Origin: Roseibium marinum
GTDB lineage: Bacteria > Pseudomonadota > Alphaproteobacteria > Rhizobiales > Stappiaceae
NCBI RefSeq assembly: GCF_002906165.1
Contig: NZ_PPCN01000002.1
Location: 414,343-478,342 of the forward strand
Reading direction: 5' to 3'
DNA: 64,000 nucleotides
Shown here: positions 16,541 through 24,882 of the stretch, piece after piece
How the letters are laid out: each line of letters starts with the position of its first letter
Numbering within the stretch: position 1 is the stretch's first letter
Position numbers and translations under genes: made by a program
The notes under the pieces: model-generated
Told to the model about the DNA's origin: nothing
Databases searched by the model: none
What the model saw: only the letters and a program-made list of their open reading frames with translations

Positions 16541-16574
16541 CTTGACCCCATACTCCCGGTGATGGCGGTTAAAG

Positions 16575-17786
16575 TCAGAACCCGGACCGGAAATCCCTCG
16601 GTGCCGGGGAGATCACCTGCGCGCCGCTGCCGGTGATCTGGTAGACCGCAAGGCCGCGCTGGTTGAGGCCATTGGATTGGAAGCGGAACAATCCGTCAAT
16701 GCCGATGAAACCGTCACGGTTGGTCAGGATGCTCTGCTGAAAGCGCTGCTGCCCGGCGGAGCGGATCAGGCCCGCGGCGAGTGTCACACCGTCATAGACG
16801 AGACTGGCATTGCGCGGCGGCACCGATCCATAGGCGCTCTGGTAGCGCTGGGCGAACGCCTGAAAGCTCTTGTCCTCCGGACCGGCGAACCAGGCACCGG
16901 CCAGCACAGGATTGCTTTTCTCCTGCGCGGTGTCCCATTGGCCCGAACCCAGCAGCTTGACCCGGCCAAGATTGGCGTTCTGGCTGACCAGCGTCTGCAC
17001 GACAAGCCCCGGAACGCCGCCGGCTGCCGGCACGAACAGGGCGTCGATGTTGTTCATTACCGGCTGCAGCGCCTGTGTCTTGGCGATCAGATCGGACGTA
17101 TCGGTGCCGTTCAGCTTGTAACGCTGGATGGTGGCGATGCGGCCACCTCCCTGCCCGACTTCCTGGCGGAACGCGGCCTCCACGACAGCGCCGTAGGACC
17201 CTTCGGGAATGAGCGCGGCATAGGAGCTCTTCTGCTGGCTGTTGGCATAGCTGATCGTGCGCTTGACGTCGCTCTCCGGCAGGAAGCTCAGTAGATAGAC
17301 ACCCCTCGCGGCGACGGATGTGTCCGTCGAAAAGGCGATCACCGGCACGCCCGTCGCGCGCGCTGCGGTGGCGGCGCCGGAAACGGCGGGGGCGAACACG
17401 GGGCCGAGGATCAGTTCCGCGCCCTCCGAAATTGCCGCCTGCGCTGCGGCCCGGCCGCCCTCGGCGGTGCCGTTGGTGTCTTTCACCAGCAGCTGGACAT
17501 CGGCGCTCGGGAAATTCTGCAGCGCCAGCGTGGCGGCATTCTTGAAAACCGTTCCGATGGAAGCGTTGCCGCCATTGCTCGACAGCGGCAGCAGCAATCC
17601 GACGCGGACACTGCCTGTGCCGATCACCTCGCCGGTGACCTGCGGCTGGGCGCCCGGCTGCACCTGGTCGCCCGGCAGCGAGCCGAGAGTTGAGCCCATG
17701 CATCCGGCAAGCAGCAATGCACTGGCGCCCGCCAGCACCGATTTCAAAACCAACCGTCTGCTCCGATGCACGTTTTTGACCCGCAT
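16575..17786 (-). CDS. LpoA-like/periplasmic ligand-binding lipoprotein
   Basis: A 403-residue lipoprotein. The signal peptide ends in the lipobox LLAGC (Cys about 29). The mature part begins with a short Gly/Pro/Gln-rich linker, then a type I periplasmic-binding fold (about 55-400) that starts VRVGLLLPLSSNGGNASIG and contains LILGPVFAPAVSGAA. This is the penicillin-binding-protein activator (LpoA) family, related to amino-acid ABC receptors. In gamma-proteobacteria LpoA activates PBP1A; in alphaproteobacteria the role is not established. It is divergent from rsmI, and this neighbour relation with rsmI and yraN is common across Proteobacteria, which supports the assignment. Confidence 0.85.
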   Translation of the reverse strand: MRVKNVHRSRRLVLKSVLAGASALLLAGCMGSTLGSLPGDQVQPGAQPQVTGEVIGTGSVRVGLLLPLSSNGGNASIGTVFKNAATLALQNFPSADVQLLVKDTNGTAEGGRAAAQAAISEGAELILGPVFAPAVSGAATAARATGVPVIAFSTDTSVAARGVYLLSFLPESDVKRTISYANSQQKSSYAALIPEGSYGAVVEAAFRQEVGQGGGRIATIQRYKLNGTDTSDLIAKTQALQPVMNNIDALFVPAAGGVPGLVVQTLVSQNANLGRVKLLGSGQWDTAQEKSNPVLAGAWFAGPEDKSFQAFAQRYQSAYGSVPPRNASLVYDGVTLAAGLIRSAGQQRFQQSILTNRDGFIGIDGLFRFQSNGLNQRGLAVYQITGSGAQVISPAPRDFRSGF

Positions 17787-18054
17787 TCCACTTGCCCTGT
17801 TCCGTCGTCACCCTTACCAGAAGACTTACGTATTCACTGCAGGCATGTCCAGTTTTAGCGGTGTTTCAATGCCGTATCCGCCTGATCAACAGTGGATTTG
17901 CCTTGCATCGGTTGCGCCCAGCAGGTAGCGCAAGGAAGAAATCCGTAACCCGGAGACCGGATTCGCCGGTTGCCGCAGTCGCTGTTCAGGTCGCCTTGCC
18001 GTCAGGGCTTGCGCAGGATGGCCGGAGATCCGGACCAGCGTGAAAGGACGCCCG

Positions 18055-18969
18055 ATGGGAACCGACAGTCCCCCGCCGGCGGCGGACAAGAACCGCTACA
18101 GCCTCTCCGAACACGCCTTTTCCGCGCCCAATCTGGAGCCGGGGCTCTACATCGTCTCCACCCCGATCGGCAACCTCGGCGACATCACGGTGCGGGCGCT
18201 GGAGACACTGGCTGCCAGCAGCGTCATCGCCTGCGAAGATACAAGAGTGACCGCCACGCTGACGCGGAAATTCGGTCTCAAGACGCCGCTTCTTGCCTAT
18301 CACGAGCACAATGCCGACAGGCAGCGGCCGAGGATCCTGGCGGAGCTTCAGGCCGGACGGGCCGTCGCCCTCGTTTCCGATGCGGGCACGCCGCTGGTCT
18401 CCGATCCGGGCTACCGGCTTGTCCGCGACGTGGTGGCGGAAGGTTACAACGTCATTCCCGTTCCGGGAGCCTCTGCCCCGCTCGCCGGGCTGGTCGCTTC
18501 CGGCCTGCCGAGTGACACCGTTCTCTTTGCCGGCTTCCTGCCGCAAAAAGGCGGGCCGAAAAGCAAGCGCCTGGCGGAGCTTGCCCGGGTTCCGGCAACA
18601 CTGATCTTCTTTGAATCCCCCCACCGCACCGGCGCGACCCTTGCCCTGATGGCCGAAACCCTGGGCGGGGAACGCGACGCGGTGGTGGCGCGGGAGGTGA
18701 CCAAGCGCTTTGAAACCTTCGAGCGCGGCACCCTTGCCGAACTGGCGGAACGCTTTGCGGACCGGCAGGTCAAGGGCGAGATCGTCATTCTGGTCGGCCC
18801 GGCGGAAGAAAAGCCGGAAGACGAAGGCGCCGATCTGGATGCGCTGCTCCTGGAAGCGCTTGAGGACATGCCGGTCAGCACGGCCGCCAAGAAGGTTGCC
18901 AAGGCAACCGGACTTGACCGCAACGAGGTTTATAAACGGGCGCTGGACCTGAAATCGGGGGACGCCTGA
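18055..18969 (+). CDS. rsmI: 16S rRNA (cytidine 1402-2'-O)-methyltransferase
   Basis: A 304-residue tetrapyrrole-methylase-fold enzyme that 2'-O-methylates C1402 in the ribosomal decoding centre with SAM. Family blocks are YIVSTPIGNLGDITVRAL, IACEDTR, VSDAGTPLVSDPGYRLV, VIPVPGASA and FESPHRT. The start at 18055 has AAGGAC seven bases upstream; an in-frame GTG at 18040 lacks a good site. The yraN ATG follows the stop without a gap, indicating coupled translation. It is divergent from the LpoA-like lipoprotein gene. Confidence 0.95.
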   Translation: MGTDSPPPAADKNRYSLSEHAFSAPNLEPGLYIVSTPIGNLGDITVRALETLAASSVIACEDTRVTATLTRKFGLKTPLLAYHEHNADRQRPRILAELQAGRAVALVSDAGTPLVSDPGYRLVRDVVAEGYNVIPVPGASAPLAGLVASGLPSDTVLFAGFLPQKGGPKSKRLAELARVPATLIFFESPHRTGATLALMAETLGGERDAVVAREVTKRFETFERGTLAELAERFADRQVKGEIVILVGPAEEKPEDEGADLDALLLEALEDMPVSTAAKKVAKATGLDRNEVYKRALDLKSGDA

Positions 18970-19359
18970 ATGGCGCGCGGACGCGGCGGCCCGGACACCG
19001 AACAACGCCGCCGTGCCCACGCGCTCGGCCTGTCCGCCGAAACCTTCGCGGCCTGGTATCTGCGCCTGACCGGCTGGCGGATCCTCAAACGCCGCTACAA
19101 GACGAAGGCGGGCGAAATCGACCTGATCGCCAAACGCCGGAAAACCGTCGTCTTTGTCGAGGTCAAGGCCAGGAAGACCCGCCGGGCGGCGTTCGAGGCG
19201 GTGACGCCGGCAAGCCAGAAGCGTATTTCCAGAGCCGCCAGGATATTCGTTGCCGAACATCCGAAAGCCGGTTTCTTCACCCTCCGCTTCGACGTGATCG
19301 TGATTCGCCCCTGGGCCCTGCCTGAGCGGATCGAGAATGCCTTCGAGGCCTGGGAATAG
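18970..19359 (+). CDS. yraN: YraN/UPF0102 family endonuclease-like protein
   Basis: A 129-residue protein with the UPF0102 core: GLSAETFAAWYLRLTGWRILKRRYKTKAGEIDLIAKRRKTVVFVEVKAR. The spaced E, D and ExK residues match a Holliday-junction-resolvase/restriction-endonuclease fold active site. Its cellular role is not settled. The ATG directly abuts the rsmI stop codon, and the rsmI-yraN pairing is very widely conserved. Confidence 0.93.
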   Translation: MARGRGGPDTEQRRRAHALGLSAETFAAWYLRLTGWRILKRRYKTKAGEIDLIAKRRKTVVFVEVKARKTRRAAFEAVTPASQKRISRAARIFVAEHPKAGFFTLRFDVIVIRPWALPERIENAFEAWE

Positions 19360-19396
19360 ACGTTCCTTTTCCACTCCGCCCTCACCTCCTGCCGAA

Positions 19397-19423
19397 GTCA
19401 TCCCCGATCAAGTCGGCGATGAC
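19397..19423. repeat. Short palindromic repeat after yraN
   Basis: GTCATC at 19397-19402 pairs with GATGAC at 19418-19423 around CCGATCAAGTCGG. It is one of several gtcatcc-type hairpins in this region and probably folds at the end of the rsmI-yraN transcript. Confidence 0.6.
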
Positions 19424-19542
19424 GCCGTGTATGGGAGCAGCCCCGTGTCCCACTGGACAAAGCCGACCCCGCACCGCATATCTGGACCAACCGTTCTTGT
19501 ATTCCTTGGCGCAAAATCCGCGCCCCCGCCGGGAGTTGCCCC

Positions 19543-20487
<945 letters not shown>

Positions 20488-20582
20488 GCCGCAGAGGGCA
20501 CGAGCTTCCGCGTGGACACAGCGACGTGTCAGACACAGGTGGCATTGCTCAACAAGAGCCCGTGTAGCCTTTTTACCCAAGA

Positions 20583-20607
20583 TCATCCCCGGTCAAGCCG
20601 AGGATGA
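20583..20607. repeat. Short palindromic repeat
   Basis: TCATCCCCGG at 20583 onwards pairs with CCGAGGATGA ending near 20607 around TCAAG. It is of the same type as 19397-19423. Confidence 0.6.
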
Positions 20608-20722
20608 CAGCCGTGGGCTGCTGCTGCAATCGGGTCAACGGTATCCGGAGGAGGCTTCCCGGTCTTCTGTGGAAGCCCGGGCGGTTACGTTCTTGATTTG
20701 GCAACGCTCCCTTGCAGCGGGT

Positions 20723-20937
20723 GTCACCCCGGGCGCAGCGAAGCGGAGACCCGCGGCCCACTCGCGGTGCCGCTTGCTGAAGCAAGGGCTATTGTTCATC
20801 GGCGGTCGCTACCCGCTCCGGGCTGCGCGCCGTATGTTTGTCCCCGTGGGCTGTGTGTGAAGCGGCCTTGGAGACATCCAACAGAGCCTCTGCGAACGAG
20901 TGGGCCCCGGCTCAGCGCTGCGCTTGGCCGGGGTGAC
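20723..20937. repeat. About 215-bp element with inverted ends (MITE/RIME-like)
   Basis: The left end GTCACCCCGG followed by CGCAGCG is mirrored at the right end by CGCTGCGC then CCGGGGTGAC. In between lie further GGCCC and GAGACCCG words. There is no transposase-like reading frame. It looks like a non-coding palindromic repeat family member; copy number elsewhere in the genome cannot be judged from this window. Confidence 0.55.
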
Positions 20938-21012
20938 AGCCGAGGGTGGTGGTACTCAGCTTCTCAGTTCACTCAACAGAGTTGATGACACCTGAGAGGA
21001 GAACAACCGCCC

Positions 21013-22125
21013 CTACTCAGCCGCTTCCGTCTTGATTACGCCGCGGCGGATCTGGTCTTCCTCGATGGATTCGAACAACGCGCGGAAATTGCCTTCGCCG
21101 AAGCCCTCGTCGCCTTTTCTCTGAATGAATTCAAAGAAGATCGGCCCGATGACCGTCCTGGAGAAAATCTGCAGGAGGATCTTGGTCATGCCGCCGTCGA
21201 CAACGCCCTCGCCGTCGATCAGGATGCCGTGGCGTTTCATGCGCTCGATCGGTTCGTCATGGCCGATGACCCGCTCGTGGGACATCTCGTAATAAGTGTC
21301 CGGCGGACCGGGCATGAACCTCAACTCGTTCTCGGCCAGCCTGTCCGTGCTGCCGTAAATGTCGTCCGTGCCGACGGCGATATGCTGGATGCCTTCGCCG
21401 TTGTATTTCTTCAGATATTCCTCGATCTGGCTGGTGTCGTCCTTGGATTCGTTCAGCGGAATGCGGATCTTGCCGCACGGGCTGGTGATCGCCCTGCTGA
21501 CGAGACCGGTGATGCGCCCGTCGATGTCGAAATAGTGGATCTGCTTGAAATTGAAGAGATCGCGGTAGAAATCCCACCACTTGTCCATGTTGCCGCGAAA
21601 GACGTTGTGGGTCAGATGGTCGAGATAATAGAAGCCGACGCCCTTCGGTTTCGGATCGACCTCGCCCAGCCAGTCGAAGTCCTTCGAATAGGCCGAGCCT
21701 TTTTCGCCATAGGTGTCGATGAAATAGAGCAACGAGCCGCCGATCCCGACAATTGCCGGGACGTCCAGGGTCTTGTCGTCGCCTTCATAGGGTGTCGCGC
21801 CCTTTGAAACGGCGTGCTCGAAAGTCTTTTGAGCGTCGACCACCCGCCAGGCCATGGCCGGTGCGCAGGGACCGTGCGTATCGACGAAATTCATCCCGTG
21901 GCTGCCTGCTTCCGCGTTCAGCACATAGGTGATGTCGCCCTGACGATAAAGTGTGATGTTCTTCGTCCTGTGCTTCGCGACCGGCTCATAGCCCATCTTT
22001 CGAAACAGCGCGTCCAGCTTTTCAGGCTCCGGATGGGCGAATTCGACGAATTCGAACCCGTCCGTGCCGGCAGGATTGTCTTCGGTGATTTTCGCAACCG
22101 GTGCGTCGTGCGGAAACGGTCCCAA
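21013..22125 (-). CDS. hppD: 4-hydroxyphenylpyruvate dioxygenase
   Basis: A 370-residue enzyme that converts 4-hydroxyphenylpyruvate to homogentisate in tyrosine breakdown. The three iron ligands are in YYLDHLTHNV (His), GIQHIAVGTDD (His) and IFFEFIQRKGD (Glu), in the usual order and spacing. I place the start at a TTG (22123-22125), giving MGPFPHDAP: AGGAG lies eight bases upstream, and the length then matches the family. The longer in-frame ATG start at 22260 would add 45 residues of no family character and run through the promoter region. A divergent Lrp-type regulator lies 128 bases away. No homogentisate dioxygenase gene is in the window. Confidence 0.94.
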   Translation of the reverse strand: MGPFPHDAPVAKITEDNPAGTDGFEFVEFAHPEPEKLDALFRKMGYEPVAKHRTKNITLYRQGDITYVLNAEAGSHGMNFVDTHGPCAPAMAWRVVDAQKTFEHAVSKGATPYEGDDKTLDVPAIVGIGGSLLYFIDTYGEKGSAYSKDFDWLGEVDPKPKGVGFYYLDHLTHNVFRGNMDKWWDFYRDLFNFKQIHYFDIDGRITGLVSRAITSPCGKIRIPLNESKDDTSQIEEYLKKYNGEGIQHIAVGTDDIYGSTDRLAENELRFMPGPPDTYYEMSHERVIGHDEPIERMKRHGILIDGEGVVDGGMTKILLQIFSRTVIGPIFFEFIQRKGDEGFGEGNFRALFESIEEDQIRRGVIKTEAAE

Positions 22126-22253
22126 GGCGAGCTCTCCTCTGTGTGTTCGAGTATTGGGACAAATATGCCGCCAAAGACGCGCAGCAGGTGTGCAAAGCAC
22201 GTGAAATTGCGTAAGATGTTGCGCGAAATGTGTAAAAAACCAATGAGACATGC
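22126..22253. promoter_or_regulatory. Divergent hppD/lrp promoter region
   Basis: 128 bases between divergent starts. It contains GTGCAAAGCAC (a hyphenated palindrome near 22191-22201) and a direct repeat of TTGCG spaced by 12 bases (near 22207-22223) in an AT-richer surround, both plausible for a dimeric Lrp-type protein. The exact promoter elements are not clear. Confidence 0.45.
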
Positions 22254-22727
22254 ATGACAATTGCGTTGGACGTTTATGACGTGAAACTTCTGACTGCCCT
22301 GCAGGAAAACGCCGCGCTCACCAATGCCGAGCTCGGCGATGTGATCCGGCTCTCCGCCAGTCAGGTGTCCCGCCGTCGTCAGAAGCTTGAGGAGGCGGGG
22401 ATCATCCGCCGTTACCGGGCGGCGCTCGATCCGGAGGCCCTCGGGCTGAATGTCACGGCCTATGTCGGCGTGACGCTCGGTGCGCACAGCAAGGAAAACG
22501 CCGGCAAGTTCAGGGACATGGTCAAGGCCATGCCGGAAGTCCAGGAAGCGCACACCCTGACGGGCGACGTCGACTACATGCTGAAGATCGTCGTGCCGGA
22601 CCTGAAGGCCCTCAGCCGCATCATCAACGACGACCTGCTGCCCCAGGAAGCCGTCCATCACGTGCGGTCGTCAATTGCCATGGAAACGTTGAAGGACGAC
22701 AACCTGCTGCCGCTTGCCCGCAGATGA
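22254..22727 (+). CDS. Lrp/AsnC-family transcriptional regulator
   Basis: A 157-residue regulator. The N-terminal helix-turn-helix (about 8-60: LLTALQENAALTNAELGDVIRLSASQVSRRRQKLEEAGIIRRYRA) is followed by a RAM/AsnC ligand domain (about 70-150, with VQEAHTLTGDVDYMLKIVV). Being divergent from hppD, it probably controls tyrosine or phenylalanine catabolism; amino-acid-responsive Lrp proteins next to hppD are a known arrangement. The ribosome site is weak. Confidence 0.92.
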   Translation: MTIALDVYDVKLLTALQENAALTNAELGDVIRLSASQVSRRRQKLEEAGIIRRYRAALDPEALGLNVTAYVGVTLGAHSKENAGKFRDMVKAMPEVQEAHTLTGDVDYMLKIVVPDLKALSRIINDDLLPQEAVHHVRSSIAMETLKDDNLLPLARR

Positions 22728-22842
22728 TCCGCGCGGCCGGTTTATGGCGATTTGTATTGTGAACTTGCGCGATTTGCAGAAAATCCCATTTGATAGGACG
22801 ACAGACATTCACCCCCTTCGGGGTTATTTCAGGGAGACACTC

Positions 22843-23586
22843 ATGTTCGACGCAAAATCCTTGCTGGATCAGTTTCTGGGCGGCCAGGCTTCAGACCAGT
22901 CCGGCGGCCGGGGCGGTTCTCAGCGCGGAGGGTCCGGAGACCTTCTCTCCCAGGGCAAGGACTTCCTGTCGTCGCAAGGCGGGGGACTGGCGCTCGGCAG
23001 TCTCGCCGGACTGATGCTCGGCACAAAGTCGGGCCGGAAAATCGGCAAGAAGGCGGTCACCTATGGCGGTCTCGCCCTGGTGGCAGGTCTCGCCTACAAG
23101 GCCTATCAGGGCCACAAGGCCAACCAGCAGAACGCGCCGCGCCCGCAATATCCGGCCGACGCGCCGATCCCGGTGGAGGACGCGCGCGGCACCGCTTTCG
23201 ATCCGCGCGAACAGCCGGGCGGTGAAAACCAGGTGGCTGTGGCACTCCTGACGGCGATGATCTCCGCCGCCAAGGCGGACGGTCATATCGACCGGGAGGA
23301 ACAGGACCGGATTTTCTCCAAGATCGACGAGGCCGGTCTCGACAGCGAGGCCAAGGCTTTCCTGATGGACGAACTGCGCTCGCCGCTCGACCTCGACAAG
23401 GTCGTCGCCAGTGCCACCTGCCAGGAAACGGCGGCGGAACTCTATGCCGCCTCCCGCCTCGCCATCGATCCGGATCATCCGGCCGAAAAGGCCTATCTGC
23501 AGATGCTGGCCGCCCGGCTGGAGCTGGATGCCGGATTGGTGGAAGAGATCGAATTCGCCGTGCGCGAAGCGGAAGTCGCGGAATAG
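22843..23586 (+). CDS. TerB/DUF533 family membrane-associated protein
   Basis: A 247-residue protein starting at the ATG at 22843 with AGGGAG seven bases upstream. The N terminus FDAKSLLDQFLGG and a Gly/Ser/Gln-rich linker precede a small hydrophobic glycine-rich segment (about 45-85, LALGSLAGLMLGT and YGGLALVAGLAYKAYQGHKA). The C-terminal 120 residues form the helical DUF533/TerB domain: ALLTAMISAAKADGHIDREEQDRIFSKI, with the DG.ID metal-like loop. E. coli YebE is a relative. Function is unknown, probably envelope stress. A CCCC-TTC-GGGG hairpin at about 22811-22824 lies in the leader. Confidence 0.85.
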   Translation: MFDAKSLLDQFLGGQASDQSGGRGGSQRGGSGDLLSQGKDFLSSQGGGLALGSLAGLMLGTKSGRKIGKKAVTYGGLALVAGLAYKAYQGHKANQQNAPRPQYPADAPIPVEDARGTAFDPREQPGGENQVAVALLTAMISAAKADGHIDREEQDRIFSKIDEAGLDSEAKAFLMDELRSPLDLDKVVASATCQETAAELYAASRLAIDPDHPAEKAYLQMLAARLELDAGLVEEIEFAVREAEVAE

Positions 23587-23616
23587 GCTTTTCGAGCGGA
23601 TAAATCATCCGATGCC

Positions 23617-23637
23617 GTCCCGGCCTTGAGCCGGGAC
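23617..23637. repeat. Short palindromic repeat
   Basis: GTCCCGGC at 23617-23624 pairs with GCCGGGAC at 23630-23637. It lies between two convergent genes and may act as a transcript end. Confidence 0.6.
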
Positions 23638-23701
23638 CGCGCCGGAATCCGGTATCTCGGAGCTATGCCAACCTAAGTGTGCTTGAGGCGAAGCAGCCTC
23701 C

Positions 23702-24805
23702 TCACTCCGCTTCCGGCCCCACATACAGCGATGACGGCCGGATCAGCTTGCCTGTCTGTTGCTGTTCCAGAACATGGGCGCACCAGCCGGGCGTGCGCCC
23801 GACCGCGAACAGCGGGGTGAACAGGGTCCGGTCGATGCCGATCGCATCCAGAAGGACGGCTGTATAGAACTCCACATTCGTTTCCAGTGGCCGGTCCGGC
23901 TTGGCCCGTTTCAGGGCGGCCAGCGCCGCGGCTTCGATGTCTTCCGCCAGTTTTACTTTGGGATTTTCCGCTCCGATCAGCTTCAGCCCCGCCTTCAGGA
24001 CATCTGCGCGCGGATCGCGCGTCCGGTAGATCCGGTGACCGAACCCCATCAGCCGTTCCTTTCGGGCAAGCGCTTCCCCGATCCAGGCTTCCGCGTTTGC
24101 CGGTTGGCCGATCGCGTCGATCATGTCCAGCACCGGACCTGGCGCGCCGCCGTGCAACGGGCCGCTCAAGGCGCCCATGGCGCCGAGAACCGCCTGCTTC
24201 AGGTCCGCCTGTGTGGAGCCGATGACCCGGGCGGTGAAGGTGGAGGCGTTCAGCCCGTGATCGAGAATGGTCACCAGATAGCGGTTCAGCGCATCCGCAT
24301 GGCCTTCCGGCGGCAGCGTGCCCGTCAGCATCCGCAACAGGTCCGTGGCCGTATTCAGCGTACTGTCCGGCGCGATAGGGGACAGTCCCGACGCGATCCT
24401 GTGCGACGCCGCCAGAAACACGGGCAGGGCGCCGGTGATGGCGACCGCATCGGCCAGACCGCTTTTGAGCGGCAGGGCCGCCAGTCCGAGCTGCATGCGC
24501 TCGAAGACCGATAGCTCCTTCGGGGCATTTTCAAGCAGGGGCACGACCGCGAATGCGGCGATGCGGGCCTTTCCGAACGCCATGCGCAGAGGGGGGCCGC
24601 CGGGAAGGTCGAAATCATGCCACAGATGCTGAACCGCCGGCTCGAACGGCATTTGCCCGGCAAGATCCTCAATTGTCTTGCCGCGCAGGATCAGAACGCC
24701 GTTCTGGCCGTCTACATGGCTGAGTTTCGTACTGGCGGCGACGACGCCCTCCAGTCCGGCGGTCGGATCCGGGGTCATGCGGGCGGGATTCGGCGCTTCG
24801 GTCAT
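23702..24805 (-). CDS. Citrate synthase-like protein (short type)
   Basis: A 367-residue citrate synthase-fold protein. The start at 24805 (MTEAPNP) has AAGGAG six bases upstream. The two histidine blocks are present: LDHGLNASTFTARV and GPLHGGAPG, plus the arginine-bearing FGHRIYRTRDPRAD. The catalytic aspartate normally found in N-V-D-F-Y is replaced by Glu (ETNVEFYTAVLL). It could be a citrate or 2-methylcitrate synthase, or an altered enzyme. It is divergent from a second citrate-synthase-like gene with a DNA-binding-type N terminus, and the two probably work together. The main housekeeping gltA is likely elsewhere. Confidence 0.85.
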   Translation of the reverse strand: MTEAPNPARMTPDPTAGLEGVVAASTKLSHVDGQNGVLILRGKTIEDLAGQMPFEPAVQHLWHDFDLPGGPPLRMAFGKARIAAFAVVPLLENAPKELSVFERMQLGLAALPLKSGLADAVAITGALPVFLAASHRIASGLSPIAPDSTLNTATDLLRMLTGTLPPEGHADALNRYLVTILDHGLNASTFTARVIGSTQADLKQAVLGAMGALSGPLHGGAPGPVLDMIDAIGQPANAEAWIGEALARKERLMGFGHRIYRTRDPRADVLKAGLKLIGAENPKVKLAEDIEAAALAALKRAKPDRPLETNVEFYTAVLLDAIGIDRTLFTPLFAVGRTPGWCAHVLEQQQTGKLIRPSSLYVGPEAE

Positions 24806-24847
24806 GGTCATCTCCTTATTTGTTTGCGCCAGATAGGGAGAAGTATT

Positions 24848-24882
24848 TGCATTGATCAACGTTGATAAATACAATCAATGCA
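24848..24882. promoter_or_regulatory. Nested palindromes between the two citrate-synthase-like genes (candidate operator)
   Basis: A 9-bp arm TGCATTGAT at 24848-24856 is mirrored exactly by ATCAATGCA at 24874-24882. Inside lies a perfect 12-bp palindrome, ATCAACGTTGAT, at 24855-24866. The right arm reaches the A of the start codon of the rightward gene. The space between the two genes is only 76 bases, so a bound protein would affect both. The HTH of the rightward product is the obvious candidate binder; that is inference. Confidence 0.6.

Larger units (their letters stand above)
20488..21012. other. Repeat-rich intergenic region between gshB and hppD
   Basis: 525 bases with no supportable gene, between two convergent genes. 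It contains a short gtcatcc-type hairpin at 20583-20607 and a larger element with inverted ends at 20723-20937. Confidence 0.7.

Noticed and set aside
17986..19401. Long minus-strand reading frame opposite rsmI and yraN (471 codons)
   Set aside because: It lies fully antisense to two well-recognised genes, has no family features, and arises from high third-position GC.
22126..22260. Extended N terminus of HPPD from an ATG at 22260
   Set aside because: It would span the divergent promoter region; the TTG at 22125 has an ideal ribosome site and gives the family length.
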